Positions 35,996 to 45,000 of a stretch of DNA of 64,000 nt are shown piece after piece. Below the pieces are notes generated by a model, which saw only the letters and a list, made by a program, of their open reading frames with translations, did no database searches and was not told the origin of the DNA. Source of the DNA: Halorarius halobius. GTDB lineage: Archaea > Halobacteriota > Halobacteria > Halobacteriales > Haloarculaceae. Where the stretch lies: assembly GCF_024298865.1 (NCBI RefSeq), contig NZ_CP101164.1, positions 62,001-126,000 on the forward strand. Reading direction: 5' to 3'. The position numbers were made by a program, and so were the translations under genes. Every line of letters starts with the position of its first letter. Position 1 is the stretch's first letter.

Positions 35996-37597
35996 ATGTC
36001 GTCCAAGACCCCGATGCCGAGGTCAGCACCGGACTCGACGAGGACGATGCACAGTAAACGCCGTCGTCGCGACGACACTGTTCGCGCCATCGACCTCTTC
36101 TGTGGCGCAGGCGGTATCTCATTCGGGCTCGCTCTTGCCTGCGAACAGTTGAATCGAAACGTCGAACTCATCGCGATCAACCACTGGCCCACCGCCATCG
36201 ACACCCACCGGGAGAACCACCCCTGGGGTGACCACCGTAACGCGAAAGTCGAGGAACTCGAACCCCGCCAGGTCGTCCCCGGTGAACGCGTCGACATCCT
36301 CGCAGCCGCGCCCGAGTGTACCCACTTCTCGACCGCTCGGGGTGGCCGTCCCGTGGACCCACAGAAACGTGCCTCTCCATGGCACGTGCTCCGGTGGCTC
36401 GAACAACTCTACGTCGACAATTTTGTCCTCGAAAACGTTCCCGAGTTCCGGAAGTGGGCTCCCGTCGGCGCAGATGGCCGTCCGATGAAATCGAGAGAGG
36501 GTGAGACCTTCGAAGCGTACGTGAAGGCACTCAACAGCCTCGGGTACGCCGTCGATTGGAAAGTGCTGAACGCAGCCGACTATGGCGATGCGACCAGTCG
36601 CCGGCGGCTCTTCCTTATTGGTCGCCGCCAGCACCGCCCCGAGTGGCCCGATCCGACCCATAGCGAGAACGGAAACGTTCCCGGCACGGAGCCGTGGCGT
36701 CCTGCTTCAGAAATCATCGACTGGTCCGACCGAGGCGAGTCCATCTGGACGCGTTCCCGTCCACTCGTTAACAACACCATGCAACGAATCGCTGAGGGGC
36801 TTCGCGAGCACACCCACGCGCCGCTGGCTGCCTACGCCGACGTCATCGGTCACCTCTCGAAGATCGATGTCGAAGCACTTCAGCAAGACATCGTCGACGT
36901 TCACGACCTCGCCGACGCCCTCAAGGAGCGCACCGATCCGTTCCTCGTCGAAGTCCCCGCCGATCTCGACCCCATCAACGCCGACTCGTCAACGAGCGGG
37001 GCCGAGACAGAGGTCGCTGCTGACGGCGGGATCGACCAGTGCCCCACCACACTATGCATTCCATACTTGCTCGGGCAGCAGTCGAATGCAACGCTTCGTG
37101 AGACCTCGAAACCCGTCCCAACCATCGCGACCCGCGGCGCGATTTCATATATTGAGGTGGATTCATTCATTCTCCCGAGGAACGGCTATCAGCGTGGATT
37201 GCACTCCAATCCTGCGTACGACCCGGCAGACCGTCCGCTGCACACTATAACCGCGAAGAACGGTGATGGTCACATCGTCAGCCCCTTCTTGGTTCTGTAC
37301 TACGGGAACTCTGGAACGACCGATCTCAAGGGTCCACTCCCGACTGTGACCACAAAGAGTCGCTTCGGCCTCTGCGCCCCCGAACTCTATCCCTGGGGGA
37401 TTGACATCCGCTATCGGATGCTCGAACCACCTGAGCTGGCAGCGGCGATGGGGTTTCCCGAGGATTATGTCTTCACCGGGACGAAAACGAACGTCACCGC
37501 ACAGATCGGCAACGCTGTCCCCGTCCATCTCGCGAAGGCCCTCTGTGAGCGGTTGCTCGCCGGACGCGATCCCACACTCGAGTCCTTCGGCGAGTGA
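35996..37597 (+). CDS. DNA cytosine-5 methyltransferase
   Basis: A 533-residue methylase. Motif I DLFCGAGGISFG near residue 32, motif IV AAPECTHFS near 103 (catalytic Cys in a PEC-T context instead of the usual PPCQ), motif VI LENVPEF near 145, and motif X QIGNAVPVHLAKAL near 505. The long 230-470 region holds the target-recognition domain. It transfers methyl from AdoMet to cytosine C5 within a specific sequence. No matching restriction gene is adjacent, so it may protect the plasmid against host restriction. ATG 36050 is an alternative start closer to motif I. Leader L5 lies upstream. Confidence 0.88.
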   Translation: MSSKTPMPRSAPDSTRTMHSKRRRRDDTVRAIDLFCGAGGISFGLALACEQLNRNVELIAINHWPTAIDTHRENHPWGDHRNAKVEELEPRQVVPGERVDILAAAPECTHFSTARGGRPVDPQKRASPWHVLRWLEQLYVDNFVLENVPEFRKWAPVGADGRPMKSREGETFEAYVKALNSLGYAVDWKVLNAADYGDATSRRRLFLIGRRQHRPEWPDPTHSENGNVPGTEPWRPASEIIDWSDRGESIWTRSRPLVNNTMQRIAEGLREHTHAPLAAYADVIGHLSKIDVEALQQDIVDVHDLADALKERTDPFLVEVPADLDPINADSSTSGAETEVAADGGIDQCPTTLCIPYLLGQQSNATLRETSKPVPTIATRGAISYIEVDSFILPRNGYQRGLHSNPAYDPADRPLHTITAKNGDGHIVSPFLVLYYGNSGTTDLKGPLPTVTTKSRFGLCAPELYPWGIDIRYRMLEPPELAAAMGFPEDYVFTGTKTNVTAQIGNAVPVHLAKALCERLLAGRDPTLESFGE

Positions 37598-37606
37598 TTC
37601 CTCAAC

Positions 37607-37633
37607 TATTTGCCTCCGGATCGGGGTGAGAGA
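37607..37633 (+). promoter_or_regulatory. leader element L6, degenerate
   Basis: TATTTG, CCTCCGG, AT, CGGGGTGAGAGA, directly after the methyltransferase stop and before the iteron region. Confidence 0.35.
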
Positions 37634-37690
37634 GCGCTCAAGCAGCGTACCGCTGTAAAGAACTCGCCTACTCGTAAACGGTAATCCAAC

Positions 37691-37890
37691 ACCCCTCGGT
37701 GTGAATGCACCCTCAATCCGGACCCCCCAGAGTGTGAATGGGGTCCTCGATTCGACCCCCCCTCAGTGTGAATGGTTTGTTTTTATTTTCAGAAGAAATT
37801 CATATACCGGAGCCGTATCCTCAGACCCCCCAGAGTGTGAATGGGAATGAGTCTATCACAGCGAGGGTGGAGTACCTTTATGTGAATGGG
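37691..37890 (+). repeat. iteron array upstream of cdc6, probable replication origin
   Basis: Four direct copies of a site of the form ACCCC-N-CAGTGTGAATGG: 37691-37709 (ACCCCTCGGTGTGAATG), 37722-37743, 37755-37775 and 37825-37845. A weaker half-site (TGTGAATGGGG) lies at 37881. Between the third and fourth copies (37776-37824) is a T/A-rich stretch suited to duplex unwinding. Orc1/Cdc6 initiators bind such repeats near their own gene. Confidence 0.8.
37875..37881 (+). promoter_or_regulatory. TATA-like box for cdc6
   Basis: CTTTATG lies about 27-31 bases before the ATG at 37907 and touches the last half-iteron, so initiator binding could repress its own gene. Confidence 0.45.
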
Positions 37891-37906
37891 GTGGAATGTC
37901 CTCTGC

Positions 37907-39172
37907 ATGACGGATCACGATACAACGCAGACAACTGTCGACGAAATTCTTAGTGTCGACGAACAGAGTGACGAAGACAAGTCAAATGTCTTCGAAAAGC
38001 CGTGGCTGCTCGAAATAGATAACGTCCCGGATGCGAATCGGATCGTCGGACGTGATGATAAAATCAAATCCTTGGCAAAGAATCTCCGTAAAATGAGAAC
38101 GGACGATGTTCCGGACAACATCGTGATGTGGGGTGAGACAGGGACCGGGAAGACACTGGTCGCTAGGCACGTCTGTGAGCGTCTCGAGGCAACGACAGAA
38201 GGGACTGACGCGCCTATTGTTACGGCGTATGTTAATCCAGACCCGATATCGACATATACCTCTACTTTTCGTAAGTTAGCAGAACAAGTGAATGCCAAAG
38301 CCAACGACCCAGTCGACGTCCCGTCTCTGGGTCTATCAGCTGAACATTATCGTGACAAGAAACTATGGCCTATTGTTGAGAGAGAGTTTCCAGGTGGGCT
38401 TGTTGTTATAATCGACGAGATCGACAAGCACGGCGAAATCAATGAGATTCTCTACACACTGTCAAGGACCAAATCAAAGGATGATGTTAACTTCCCTGTG
38501 GTGACGATCGGCATTTCAAACGATATTGACTTCAAAGGGGATATTGATTCAAGGTCGCAATCAACGCTTCAGCCCAAGCACTGGACATTTACTCCCTACG
38601 AAGAGGATCAGCTTGTCTCTATCCTAGAGAATCGCCGTGACGCATTTTATGAAGGAGTACTTGAAGATAACGTGATTCCGACAGTGGCAGAACTCGCAGC
38701 TGATGAACATGGAGACGCCCGCCGTGCAGTTCGGTTGTTACGAAACGCTGGCGAGGTTGCCGACGAAGAGGATTATGAGATCGTCACGACAGACCACGTC
38801 TCAAAGGCCGATGAACTCGTTGAAGTAGAACTATTTATGGAAATGGTCAAAGGAACCCCGTTATCGGGGAAGCTGCTCTTGTTTGCACTCACTCGGCTAG
38901 ATCGGAACAACCCGGAGAAAGAGTGGTTTCGGACTTCAGAGATACATCGAGTGTACGAAACAGTCGCGAAAGATGTCCGAGTTGAGCCGAAAGGATACAA
39001 TCGTGCTCTCGAGCTGTTAAATAAACATGTGACAACGGGTGTACTTGAGTCGAAAAAGAAAGAAGGAGGAGATGAGGGGAAGTTCAGATCATACTCGTTG
39101 CAGGGTGAGGTAGAAAGTACTCGGAGAGGGCTGATCAATTCGACACCAGAACTTCAAGAACTGATGGAATGA
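37907..39172 (+). CDS. cdc6: Orc1/Cdc6 replication initiator
   Basis: A 421-residue AAA+ initiator. Walker A WGETGTGKT near 74, Walker B VVIIDEIDKH near 166, sensor 1 VVTIGISND near 200, sensor 2 region GDARRAVRLLRNAGE near 270, and a C-terminal winged-helix domain (FRTSEIHRVYETVAKD, about 345-400). It binds the iterons, opens the origin and loads the replicative helicase. ATG 37907 gives a leaderless start behind a TATA-like box. An in-frame ATG at 37886 lies inside a half-iteron. Codons are more AT-rich than those of its neighbours, as often seen for plasmid initiators of separate ancestry. Confidence 0.9.
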   Translation: MTDHDTTQTTVDEILSVDEQSDEDKSNVFEKPWLLEIDNVPDANRIVGRDDKIKSLAKNLRKMRTDDVPDNIVMWGETGTGKTLVARHVCERLEATTEGTDAPIVTAYVNPDPISTYTSTFRKLAEQVNAKANDPVDVPSLGLSAEHYRDKKLWPIVEREFPGGLVVIIDEIDKHGEINEILYTLSRTKSKDDVNFPVVTIGISNDIDFKGDIDSRSQSTLQPKHWTFTPYEEDQLVSILENRRDAFYEGVLEDNVIPTVAELAADEHGDARRAVRLLRNAGEVADEEDYEIVTTDHVSKADELVEVELFMEMVKGTPLSGKLLLFALTRLDRNNPEKEWFRTSEIHRVYETVAKDVRVEPKGYNRALELLNKHVTTGVLESKKKEGGDEGKFRSYSLQGEVESTRRGLINSTPELQELME

Positions 39173-39704
39173 TACCCCCACACCCCTCGGTGTGAATGGT
39201 CCACCATAGGATACGACGACAGTAAATCAACACTCGTTCCTCGTCCCAACCGGACACCGAAAACACGGCAGTAGTGCCGCGAACGCCATCAAAAGCGTCT
39301 GTACCTAACGATATCCGTACCACCGGGCGGTAGTTGTTGCTGTGTCGTTCGTCCGGTGTGTTGAACCGCATCGACAACCGCACCGCTACCGCATTAGTAG
39401 TTAATTTTATTATGTACTGGGCAAAACAGTCCGCCGAGTAGAATCATTTTACGAGGCATGGCGCTTGCGCCACAGCCGAAGCCCGAGCAAAGCGAGGAAA
39501 AACCACCAGTCGTGAACGTACCGACGTTAGTCAGGAGATATCGAACTCGGTATGAATGGTGGTACACCATTCACACTGAGGGGTGTGGGGGTGGTAATCT
39601 CGACTCATCATCCATTAACCCATTCACACTCCGGGGGGTGCTCTTGCAGAGGTTCTCCGCGTAGAACTCCGTTATCCGTGCCTTTGGTCCGTTTCGCTTC
39701 TGGC
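39173..39704. other. 532-base origin flank downstream of cdc6
   Basis: It contains a direct iteron at 39182-39199 (ACCCCTCGGTGTGAATGG), a near-perfect iteron dyad at 39546-39586, an inverted iteron at 39619-39639, and an A/T-rich stretch near 39395-39420. No gene is apparent. Confidence 0.65.
39546..39586. repeat. head-to-head iteron dyad
   Basis: CTCGGTATGAATGGTG and CACCATTCACACTGAG face each other across GTA, with two mismatches in 16. This is a paired initiator-binding site. A further inverted copy is at 39619. Confidence 0.7.
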
Positions 39705-40112
39705 CTAGACCTCGCGACCGAGATCCGCGAAGTTCATTTCCGGCTTCTCGTCCGCCTCGTCAACCGGTCGCGTCTCCAACACCGTGAGTGGGATGTCTTC
39801 CATGCGGACGCCCAGCTCGCGCTTCGCGATACGCTCGCTCTCCTCGTGCGACTCTGCCAGCATCTCCACGATCACAGTCAGGACGACCAGCGCGTAATCC
39901 GTCGTACATAGAGCTGCCTCCATTTCATACCCACAGGAGGGACAGACGACATCTTGAACGAGGATCTCCGACGACCGTGCTTCTGTTGACTTCGTCCGCT
40001 TTCCGACTTCCGCAACTGCGATGCTGATTGCATCCTGGACGCTCTTCGCGCCGGCGACAACCCAGGGGATCGACAACTGGATTTCGTACCACTGTTCTTC
40101 ATCACTCGTCAT
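39705..40112 (-). CDS. DUF555/UPF0212 family protein
   Basis: A 135-residue protein close to the full length of the archaeal UPF0212 family. Diagnostic parts are EIQLSIPWVVAGAKSVQDAI near the N-terminus, CPSCGYEMEAAL near residue 57 (one Cys pair), and ESERIAKRELGVRMEDIPLTVLE. The function is unknown. Relatives are usually chromosomal single-copy genes in Euryarchaeota, so a plasmid copy next to an origin is notable. It is read toward the origin from the minus strand. The final 25 residues extend beyond the conserved core. Confidence 0.75.
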   Translation of the reverse strand: MTSDEEQWYEIQLSIPWVVAGAKSVQDAISIAVAEVGKRTKSTEARSSEILVQDVVCPSCGYEMEAALCTTDYALVVLTVIVEMLAESHEESERIAKRELGVRMEDIPLTVLETRPVDEADEKPEMNFADLGREV

Positions 40113-40610
40113 CGCGATCGCCGACCAGTCACGCGGTCATTACCTGTGCATTGCCGTATTCTATTCGCTGTCGATGGAGGTCTCGGTGTCATCGGTGGAG
40201 TAAGAATCCGCTCAACCCGCCCACGTTCATGACACAACGAGGGCCGAGCCGAGCCAATTCCGTGTTATTGGAGGGTGTTCCGACAGGTCACGTCAGCGGC
40301 CGGGATGACTGAGCATCCCGGTTCGCAACCGTACCGCACCCAACGCCGCCACCTTATAAGATGATTTACCGTTCACATTTACTGTAGCGTCACATCCGCC
40401 ACAACCTCTACATTCCACTTCTTTCGACATCGCCTCGAGACTCCGAACATGGATAACGGCGAGATTGCGATCGCCATCAAGAGCTTTCACTCTATGGTCC
40501 GTGAAAAGGAAAGATTAGTTTTCTGAGTTCGTCGGGGAACTCGGGTGGTTGTTAGGGTTCGTTAGGTTTCGGGGTGACAGTACGGAGACAGTATTCCGTC
40601 ATCGAATCCA
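40113..40610. other. 498-base gap without a supported gene
   Basis: A minus-strand frame at 40293-40490 has two Cys (CRGC, then GGC) but no start signal or recognisable family, and could be a gene remnant. Nothing else is seen. Confidence 0.4.
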
Positions 40611-40757
40611 CTACGGTTCGGGGATCCCGCAGGACATGATCGGGTGGTGGACATGCCTGCAGATATCGCACGTTCCGTATTCTTCGCGTTCTTCACGTTC
40701 GATTTCATTCTGCAACTCTGCGAGTTCTTCGGGGGTCCATCTTCCTTCAGAACTCAT
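40611..40757 (-). CDS. zinc-motif microprotein, 48 aa
   Basis: A 48-residue protein. A helical, Glu-rich N-terminus (TPEELAELQNEIEREER) leads to a compact metal-site candidate: CDIC, then HVHHPIMSC. Its ATG overlaps the stop of the upstream 605-residue OB-fold gene as ATGA, which strongly supports translation by coupling. Function is unknown. Short CxxC proteins are common in haloarchaea and often act in regulation or protein interactions. A complex with the OB-fold protein is the natural guess. Confidence 0.65.
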   Translation of the reverse strand: MSSEGRWTPEELAELQNEIEREEREEYGTCDICRHVHHPIMSCGIPEP

Positions 40758-42571
40758 GCAGCATCACCAGTCTGGGCAACGCGGGCGAGTTCATCGGCGA
40801 TGTAGTACTCAATCAGCCATGGCTCAGGCCAGGAGACAGAGACTTCGCCGTTGAAATTTGCAGCTGCACTCCGAGGAACTGACTCTCCATCATCAGACGC
40901 ACTCGACGAACGACCAACACGTTGAGGTCTAGCAATCGTCGATGTCTGGTTAGATGGCGAAACTGGAGCGCGTTCGACAATTTCGATTTCAGATGTCCAT
41001 CGGGAATCGAGCTTCGGTTGACCTTGATACGTCTGCTTGGATCTCTCGCGTGGAAGCTTGAAATTCACCAGACGTACAGTGTCGCCCTCGTTCGGTTCCC
41101 TGAATATCTTCTTCGCGAGCAAGACTTCGCCATCGACATCGTCGGGGTCAGCCGTTGACGCAGTCTCTTCGTATTCGCTTGACTCCCAGACGGAAACGCG
41201 GACCTCATCCTCGCGGCGGTTACCATCTTTCAGGATCATAGCAAACTTCAGGCCAGGAACCTGTGGGTGGTAGATTTTCTTCACGACGCCCAGTGTCGTG
41301 ACATAGCCTTTCGAGGATGCGAGATTCGCCTTCAGAATCGCGTTGATCCTAATGACGTTGCTCGGGTCGGTCTGCTCCTCTTCGACAAGCGAGAGGAACG
41401 CGGTCGTGATGTCAGTCCCAGCGAGCACACGGCGTGCAAGTGTGGAAGCGACAGCGACCGGCGGTTTCCGAATTTCGTGTGGTGCATCCCCGTCGAGCAG
41501 TCTGCGTGTCTCGGCGAGAACTTCTTCACGAAGCTCGGGATGTTCTTTACCCAACTCGCGCAACGGAGCAGCTCGGTTGTAGACCTGCTGTTTGGAGCGC
41601 TGTTTGAAGTTCCGAACGTTCCGATCCCGTCGCTCAGGAAGCGCGCAATCGTGTTCCGTACGGAACCGAGCAAGGAGGTCTGTGTGTCGGTCCAAGAGAG
41701 CAGCCACACCCGTCATGTGACCGTTTTCGTCGATACCACGAGAGCTCCGGTTGAGCTCTTCATCCAACGCTAGGCGGAATTCGATTCCGGCTATCGACGA
41801 TCGAGAGTAGTCCTCGGGATTCGGGACGACGTGCCGAAGGAAGGCGACTTCGCCATAGGGAAGCAGCACTTCTAATTCGGATGTCGTGACACCTTCAGAG
41901 TCGCGAGGCGTCTGTTCATCCTCGGGGATGATCTTCAGCTCACGAAGCCGTTGAGTGTCTGGGTCGAGGGTCTCGACAGGTTCGAGCTTCCGTCCAAACT
42001 GCACGGGGACAGCAGTCGAACTCGTAGGGATGTACTCTTCAAGACCAGACGCAGTGCCCGTCAACTGGTCGCCAGTCGGGTCGGTCAGGCGGTCGTGGCC
42101 CATGTAGATGTACTCGCCAGTCGAGAGAGCGTCGGGTTCAGAGATCGCATCAGCCGGACGGCCGCGCACGTTCATCTTAGCCCTCCGCTCGTCACTACGG
42201 GATGGGACCATCGGTTGGTCGTTGTACCAGCCGTAGTAACCATCGGTACTCTCGCTTTCGCTCTCGCGCTCGTCAGTCTCGAACTCGTGTTCGGAGTCAG
42301 ACGTGAACTCGGAGTGTGAGCGTTGCGACTCCACGTCGTCCGCATTGAGGCGACGCTCGGACTCATCGAGGCCGGCGTGCCAGCGGATAGTCGGTGACTC
42401 CACGTTACCGTCCAAGCGACGGCGTTCCTCGCGATCGAGGGAGCGGAGTTCGTCGAACCACCCATCGTAGCGACGGGCGATGTGGGTCGGGTTCTCATAT
42501 TCGATTTCGGTTCTACCGTTCTTCTCGTGACCAGCCTCAGAGAGGTGGACACTGTCGGTGTTTCCACTCAT
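40754..42571 (-). CDS. OB-fold-like protein, 605 aa
   Basis: Not assigned to a family. The N-terminal 200 residues are acidic, Arg/Ser-rich and low-complexity. A helical middle (about 265-400) precedes a likely OB fold (VTTLGVVKKIYHPQVPGL, then FAMILKDGNRREDEVRVSVWE, then EGDTVRLVNFKLPRE, about 415-520). The end has an aromatic block, SWPEPWLIEYYIADEL. The strand pattern resembles RPA-type ssDNA-binding domains. It is the only large replication-module gene, apart from the PLD-like cargo, on the minus strand, and it is coupled to the 48-residue zinc protein. The ssDNA-binding role is inferred. Confidence 0.65.
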   Translation of the reverse strand: MSGNTDSVHLSEAGHEKNGRTEIEYENPTHIARRYDGWFDELRSLDREERRRLDGNVESPTIRWHAGLDESERRLNADDVESQRSHSEFTSDSEHEFETDERESESESTDGYYGWYNDQPMVPSRSDERRAKMNVRGRPADAISEPDALSTGEYIYMGHDRLTDPTGDQLTGTASGLEEYIPTSSTAVPVQFGRKLEPVETLDPDTQRLRELKIIPEDEQTPRDSEGVTTSELEVLLPYGEVAFLRHVVPNPEDYSRSSIAGIEFRLALDEELNRSSRGIDENGHMTGVAALLDRHTDLLARFRTEHDCALPERRDRNVRNFKQRSKQQVYNRAAPLRELGKEHPELREEVLAETRRLLDGDAPHEIRKPPVAVASTLARRVLAGTDITTAFLSLVEEEQTDPSNVIRINAILKANLASSKGYVTTLGVVKKIYHPQVPGLKFAMILKDGNRREDEVRVSVWESSEYEETASTADPDDVDGEVLLAKKIFREPNEGDTVRLVNFKLPRERSKQTYQGQPKLDSRWTSEIEIVERAPVSPSNQTSTIARPQRVGRSSSASDDGESVPRSAAANFNGEVSVSWPEPWLIEYYIADELARVAQTGDAA

Positions 42572-42964
42572 AACAACTTGGGAAAGCGACCGTGCTTTCC
42601 ACTCGCATAGACGCTTGAACCGTCTATAACTGTATCGCGCCTATCCCTGCGATGTAATGCGGTTCTTTGCGGAAAACCCCCGAAAAACCGTCCCTCTCGA
42701 ACAGAGCTACCGACTAGATCGCCCGCGCCTCGAAGCACCAAAGCACGCGTACCGTGTGCATCGACTCACAGTCCGCACTCGCAAACTGCTATCCGGTGGC
42801 GCTATCGCTCAGGAAGTGTGGAAGTGGAAAGACGAGGATCGCCTTTCCCAAGTTGTTATGATGAGCCGTTCAAGGCTCACTCTTCTCTACTCTGGGTGTA
42901 GATATAATCGTATCGGCTACCGGCCACCCAGTCCGTAGCACGGTGGTCTGTCCTCGGACGTTAC

Positions 42965-42980
42965 CCTCCGAAATCCCGCC
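42965..42980. repeat. CCTCC-GAAATCCCGCC motif, copy 3 of 3
   Basis: The same 16-base motif as at 9846 and 24256, with one change. Confidence 0.35.
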
Positions 42981-43084
42981 CGTTCATGCTCACCGAGTGC
43001 CCTCCACGAACACGGACGAGCACCGACCGGGGCACACACCGGGAGACACGCACGTAAAGACGCGATAGGCTACCTCGTGCATAG

Positions 43085-43111
43085 TTTTGGACCCCAAACG
43101 GGGTTGAGGGA
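43085..43111 (+). promoter_or_regulatory. leader element L7
   Basis: TTTTGGA, CCCC, AAAC, GGGG, TTGAGGGA, about 77 bases before the ATG at 43188. A half copy (CACCCCAAATGGAGTGA) follows at 43164-43180. Confidence 0.6.
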
Positions 43112-43187
43112 GTGAGAGAGAGTCGCCAGCAGCGCCGCTGCCGGGTCAGACCGACTCAGACCTCACCCCAAATGGAGTGACTACCAG

Positions 43188-44945
43188 ATGACGTACTACC
43201 ACAACGGAGACGACCAGCTCACGAACGGCGACGTCGAACAAGACGACCGGTTCGACGAACTCACCATGCGCGGCCTCTACGAGTCACCGCACCTCGAAAG
43301 CGACTGCCTCGGTATGCGCCTCGAGAACGCCGGCGAGCTCATGATAGCCGCCCGTCGTGAGTCCGAATACGACGAGTTCGGTCTCGAAATCGAAGGATCC
43401 GGGAATTACGAACTCGACGCCTACTGGGTCGGCGCAAGCCTCCGCACCACCGAAGGTCGCGACGTCGATCCCATCGACCTCGCCGACGAGGACCTCACTG
43501 GACTCCCACTCGAAGCCCAGGAACGCCTGCACGGACTCCGTGAGGAACGCAAACGCCAGCGCGAGAAGGCGTTAGCAGCCCACGTCGTCGGCATTGAGCG
43601 CGAGACGCGGTGTCGTGGGGAGCTCGTCGAAGAACGCGAGGAACGTCGATCCAAGCGCAACGAGCGCGTCCTCGGGGAGGGAATCATCCATAACAACGCC
43701 TTCGAGAACATCGACGACGAGGCCGGGGCTGTTCGCGAGGCCGCCGCCCGAATCGAAGACCACCTCATCACCGGCCCCGGTGACGAGGTCCTCCGACACT
43801 TGATCGCACGCAAAGTCCGGAGCGGTCAGGACGTCTATACCGCCCAGTCTAACACACTCGACCAGCTCTATCAGGAAGCGGGCGTCATCCAACCTATCTC
43901 GTCCGTGCCGATCATCCCCTCGAAGTACAACGTCGAGGCTGACATCCAGGGCGAAGTCACGACTCTCTGGCAACCCAAATCACGGAGCCAACAGCAGGTC
44001 GGACTCATCAAAGACGACGCCGGCGATACCATCAAATTCACCGTGTGGACACGCTCTCGACAGGGGGTCATCCTCCACGAAGGCGATCTCGTTCGGATTC
44101 GTGCCGGGAAGGTCGGGAAGTACCAGGGACAGGCGACTCTCGCCGCTGACTCCGAGACGCGAATCGAAGTCCTCGAACGTGGCGACGGTCCCGCTCCCAG
44201 AGGTGACATCCCGAACGTTGACTGGGAGAAATACGCCAAGCGTCACCGCGAACAGGGCATCGAATATCCCTTCCAGCGTCACGGCGCGTGTACGATTCCC
44301 GCCCTCGGCGCTCCCGGCGTCGAAGAAGTTTCCCGTCCCGTGCATGCTCCCATAGACAGGCTCGACCAAGAGAAGGGCGATCGGCTGGACGCCCTCGAAT
44401 GGCTCAAAGCTACCGAGATATTCGACGAGGCCGACAGCAAGATACCACTCCCGATCTGGTGGCGCGAACAAGCGAACGTCGTCTCCATCATCGTCGACGT
44501 CGACGCCGATGGGGAAGACATCGGCGCGGCCATCCGGGAGGCTGTCTCGACGAGCCGTGCCGAATCTACGCCTGTTCCCGAAACGCCTGTCCCCCCGGGT
44601 AAGCGCCGTCTCTGGGCGCTCATCCGTAACCTCGACCTCTTCGGAACTGCCCTCGAGGACGACGTCAACGAGGAGTGGGAGACAGAGGTGGAGGAAGAGA
44701 CGGAGACAGCGGTCGATACGGATGCGAGCGAACTCACAGGCGTCGCAACCCCCGACGCCTCGGAAACTACCGTGGCGAGCGACGACAGGCCGGGTCTTGG
44801 ACTTCCAACGACGACGTGCCGGTGTCCAGAATGTGCTCATGATAGAGCGCAATATCGCCTCGTCCAACTCCGGTCCATCGACGAACCACCGACGAGACTC
44901 CTCTCGTGTGTGAGTTGCGGCCAGCGATGGCGCGAAGATAGCTAG
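43188..44945 (+). CDS. OB-fold protein with C-terminal zinc ribbon, 585 aa
   Basis: Not assigned to a family. Residues 1-110 are acidic with regular structure, and 110-160 form a charged coiled coil. An RPA-like OB fold follows near 250-330 (ADIQGEVTTLWQP, then QQVGLIKDDAGDTIKFTVWTR, then GQATLAADSETRIEVL). The strand order and the VGLI-x-D-x-x-G-x-x-K-F-T-x-W signature are those of RPA OB folds. The last 40 residues hold a four-Cys ribbon, CPEC and CVSC, like those of transcription elongation factors. It probably binds ssDNA during replication or transfer. Leader L7 precedes it. Confidence 0.7.
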   Translation: MTYYHNGDDQLTNGDVEQDDRFDELTMRGLYESPHLESDCLGMRLENAGELMIAARRESEYDEFGLEIEGSGNYELDAYWVGASLRTTEGRDVDPIDLADEDLTGLPLEAQERLHGLREERKRQREKALAAHVVGIERETRCRGELVEEREERRSKRNERVLGEGIIHNNAFENIDDEAGAVREAAARIEDHLITGPGDEVLRHLIARKVRSGQDVYTAQSNTLDQLYQEAGVIQPISSVPIIPSKYNVEADIQGEVTTLWQPKSRSQQQVGLIKDDAGDTIKFTVWTRSRQGVILHEGDLVRIRAGKVGKYQGQATLAADSETRIEVLERGDGPAPRGDIPNVDWEKYAKRHREQGIEYPFQRHGACTIPALGAPGVEEVSRPVHAPIDRLDQEKGDRLDALEWLKATEIFDEADSKIPLPIWWREQANVVSIIVDVDADGEDIGAAIREAVSTSRAESTPVPETPVPPGKRRLWALIRNLDLFGTALEDDVNEEWETEVEEETETAVDTDASELTGVATPDASETTVASDDRPGLGLPTTTCRCPECAHDRAQYRLVQLRSIDEPPTRLLSCVSCGQRWREDS

Positions 44946-45000
44946 TCGGCAGAGGCAGCGCCGCACTCCGTGCATCCAGTCTTACCATCCAGATATAACC

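Larger units (their letters stand above)
42572..43187. other. 616-base divergent gap
   Basis: It contains the C-rich motif copy 3 (42965), leader L7 (43085) and a second, partial leader hairpin at 43164-43180 just before the ATG at 43188. A plus frame at 42657-42938 has no coding bias or start signal. Confidence 0.45.

Noticed and set aside
37691-37845. CRISPR-like array near cdc6
   Set aside because: Repeats are about 20 bases with irregular 10-50 base spacing and occur in both orientations on either side of cdc6, so they are iterons. No cas gene is present.
40293-40490. 65-residue minus-strand frame with Cys residues
   Set aside because: No start signal, no recognisable family and no operon partner. 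It may be a remnant but cannot be supported as a gene.
42657-42938. 93-residue plus-strand frame
   Set aside because: No coding bias, no ribosome binding site or promoter at the right distance, and a basic product unlike haloarchaeal proteins.
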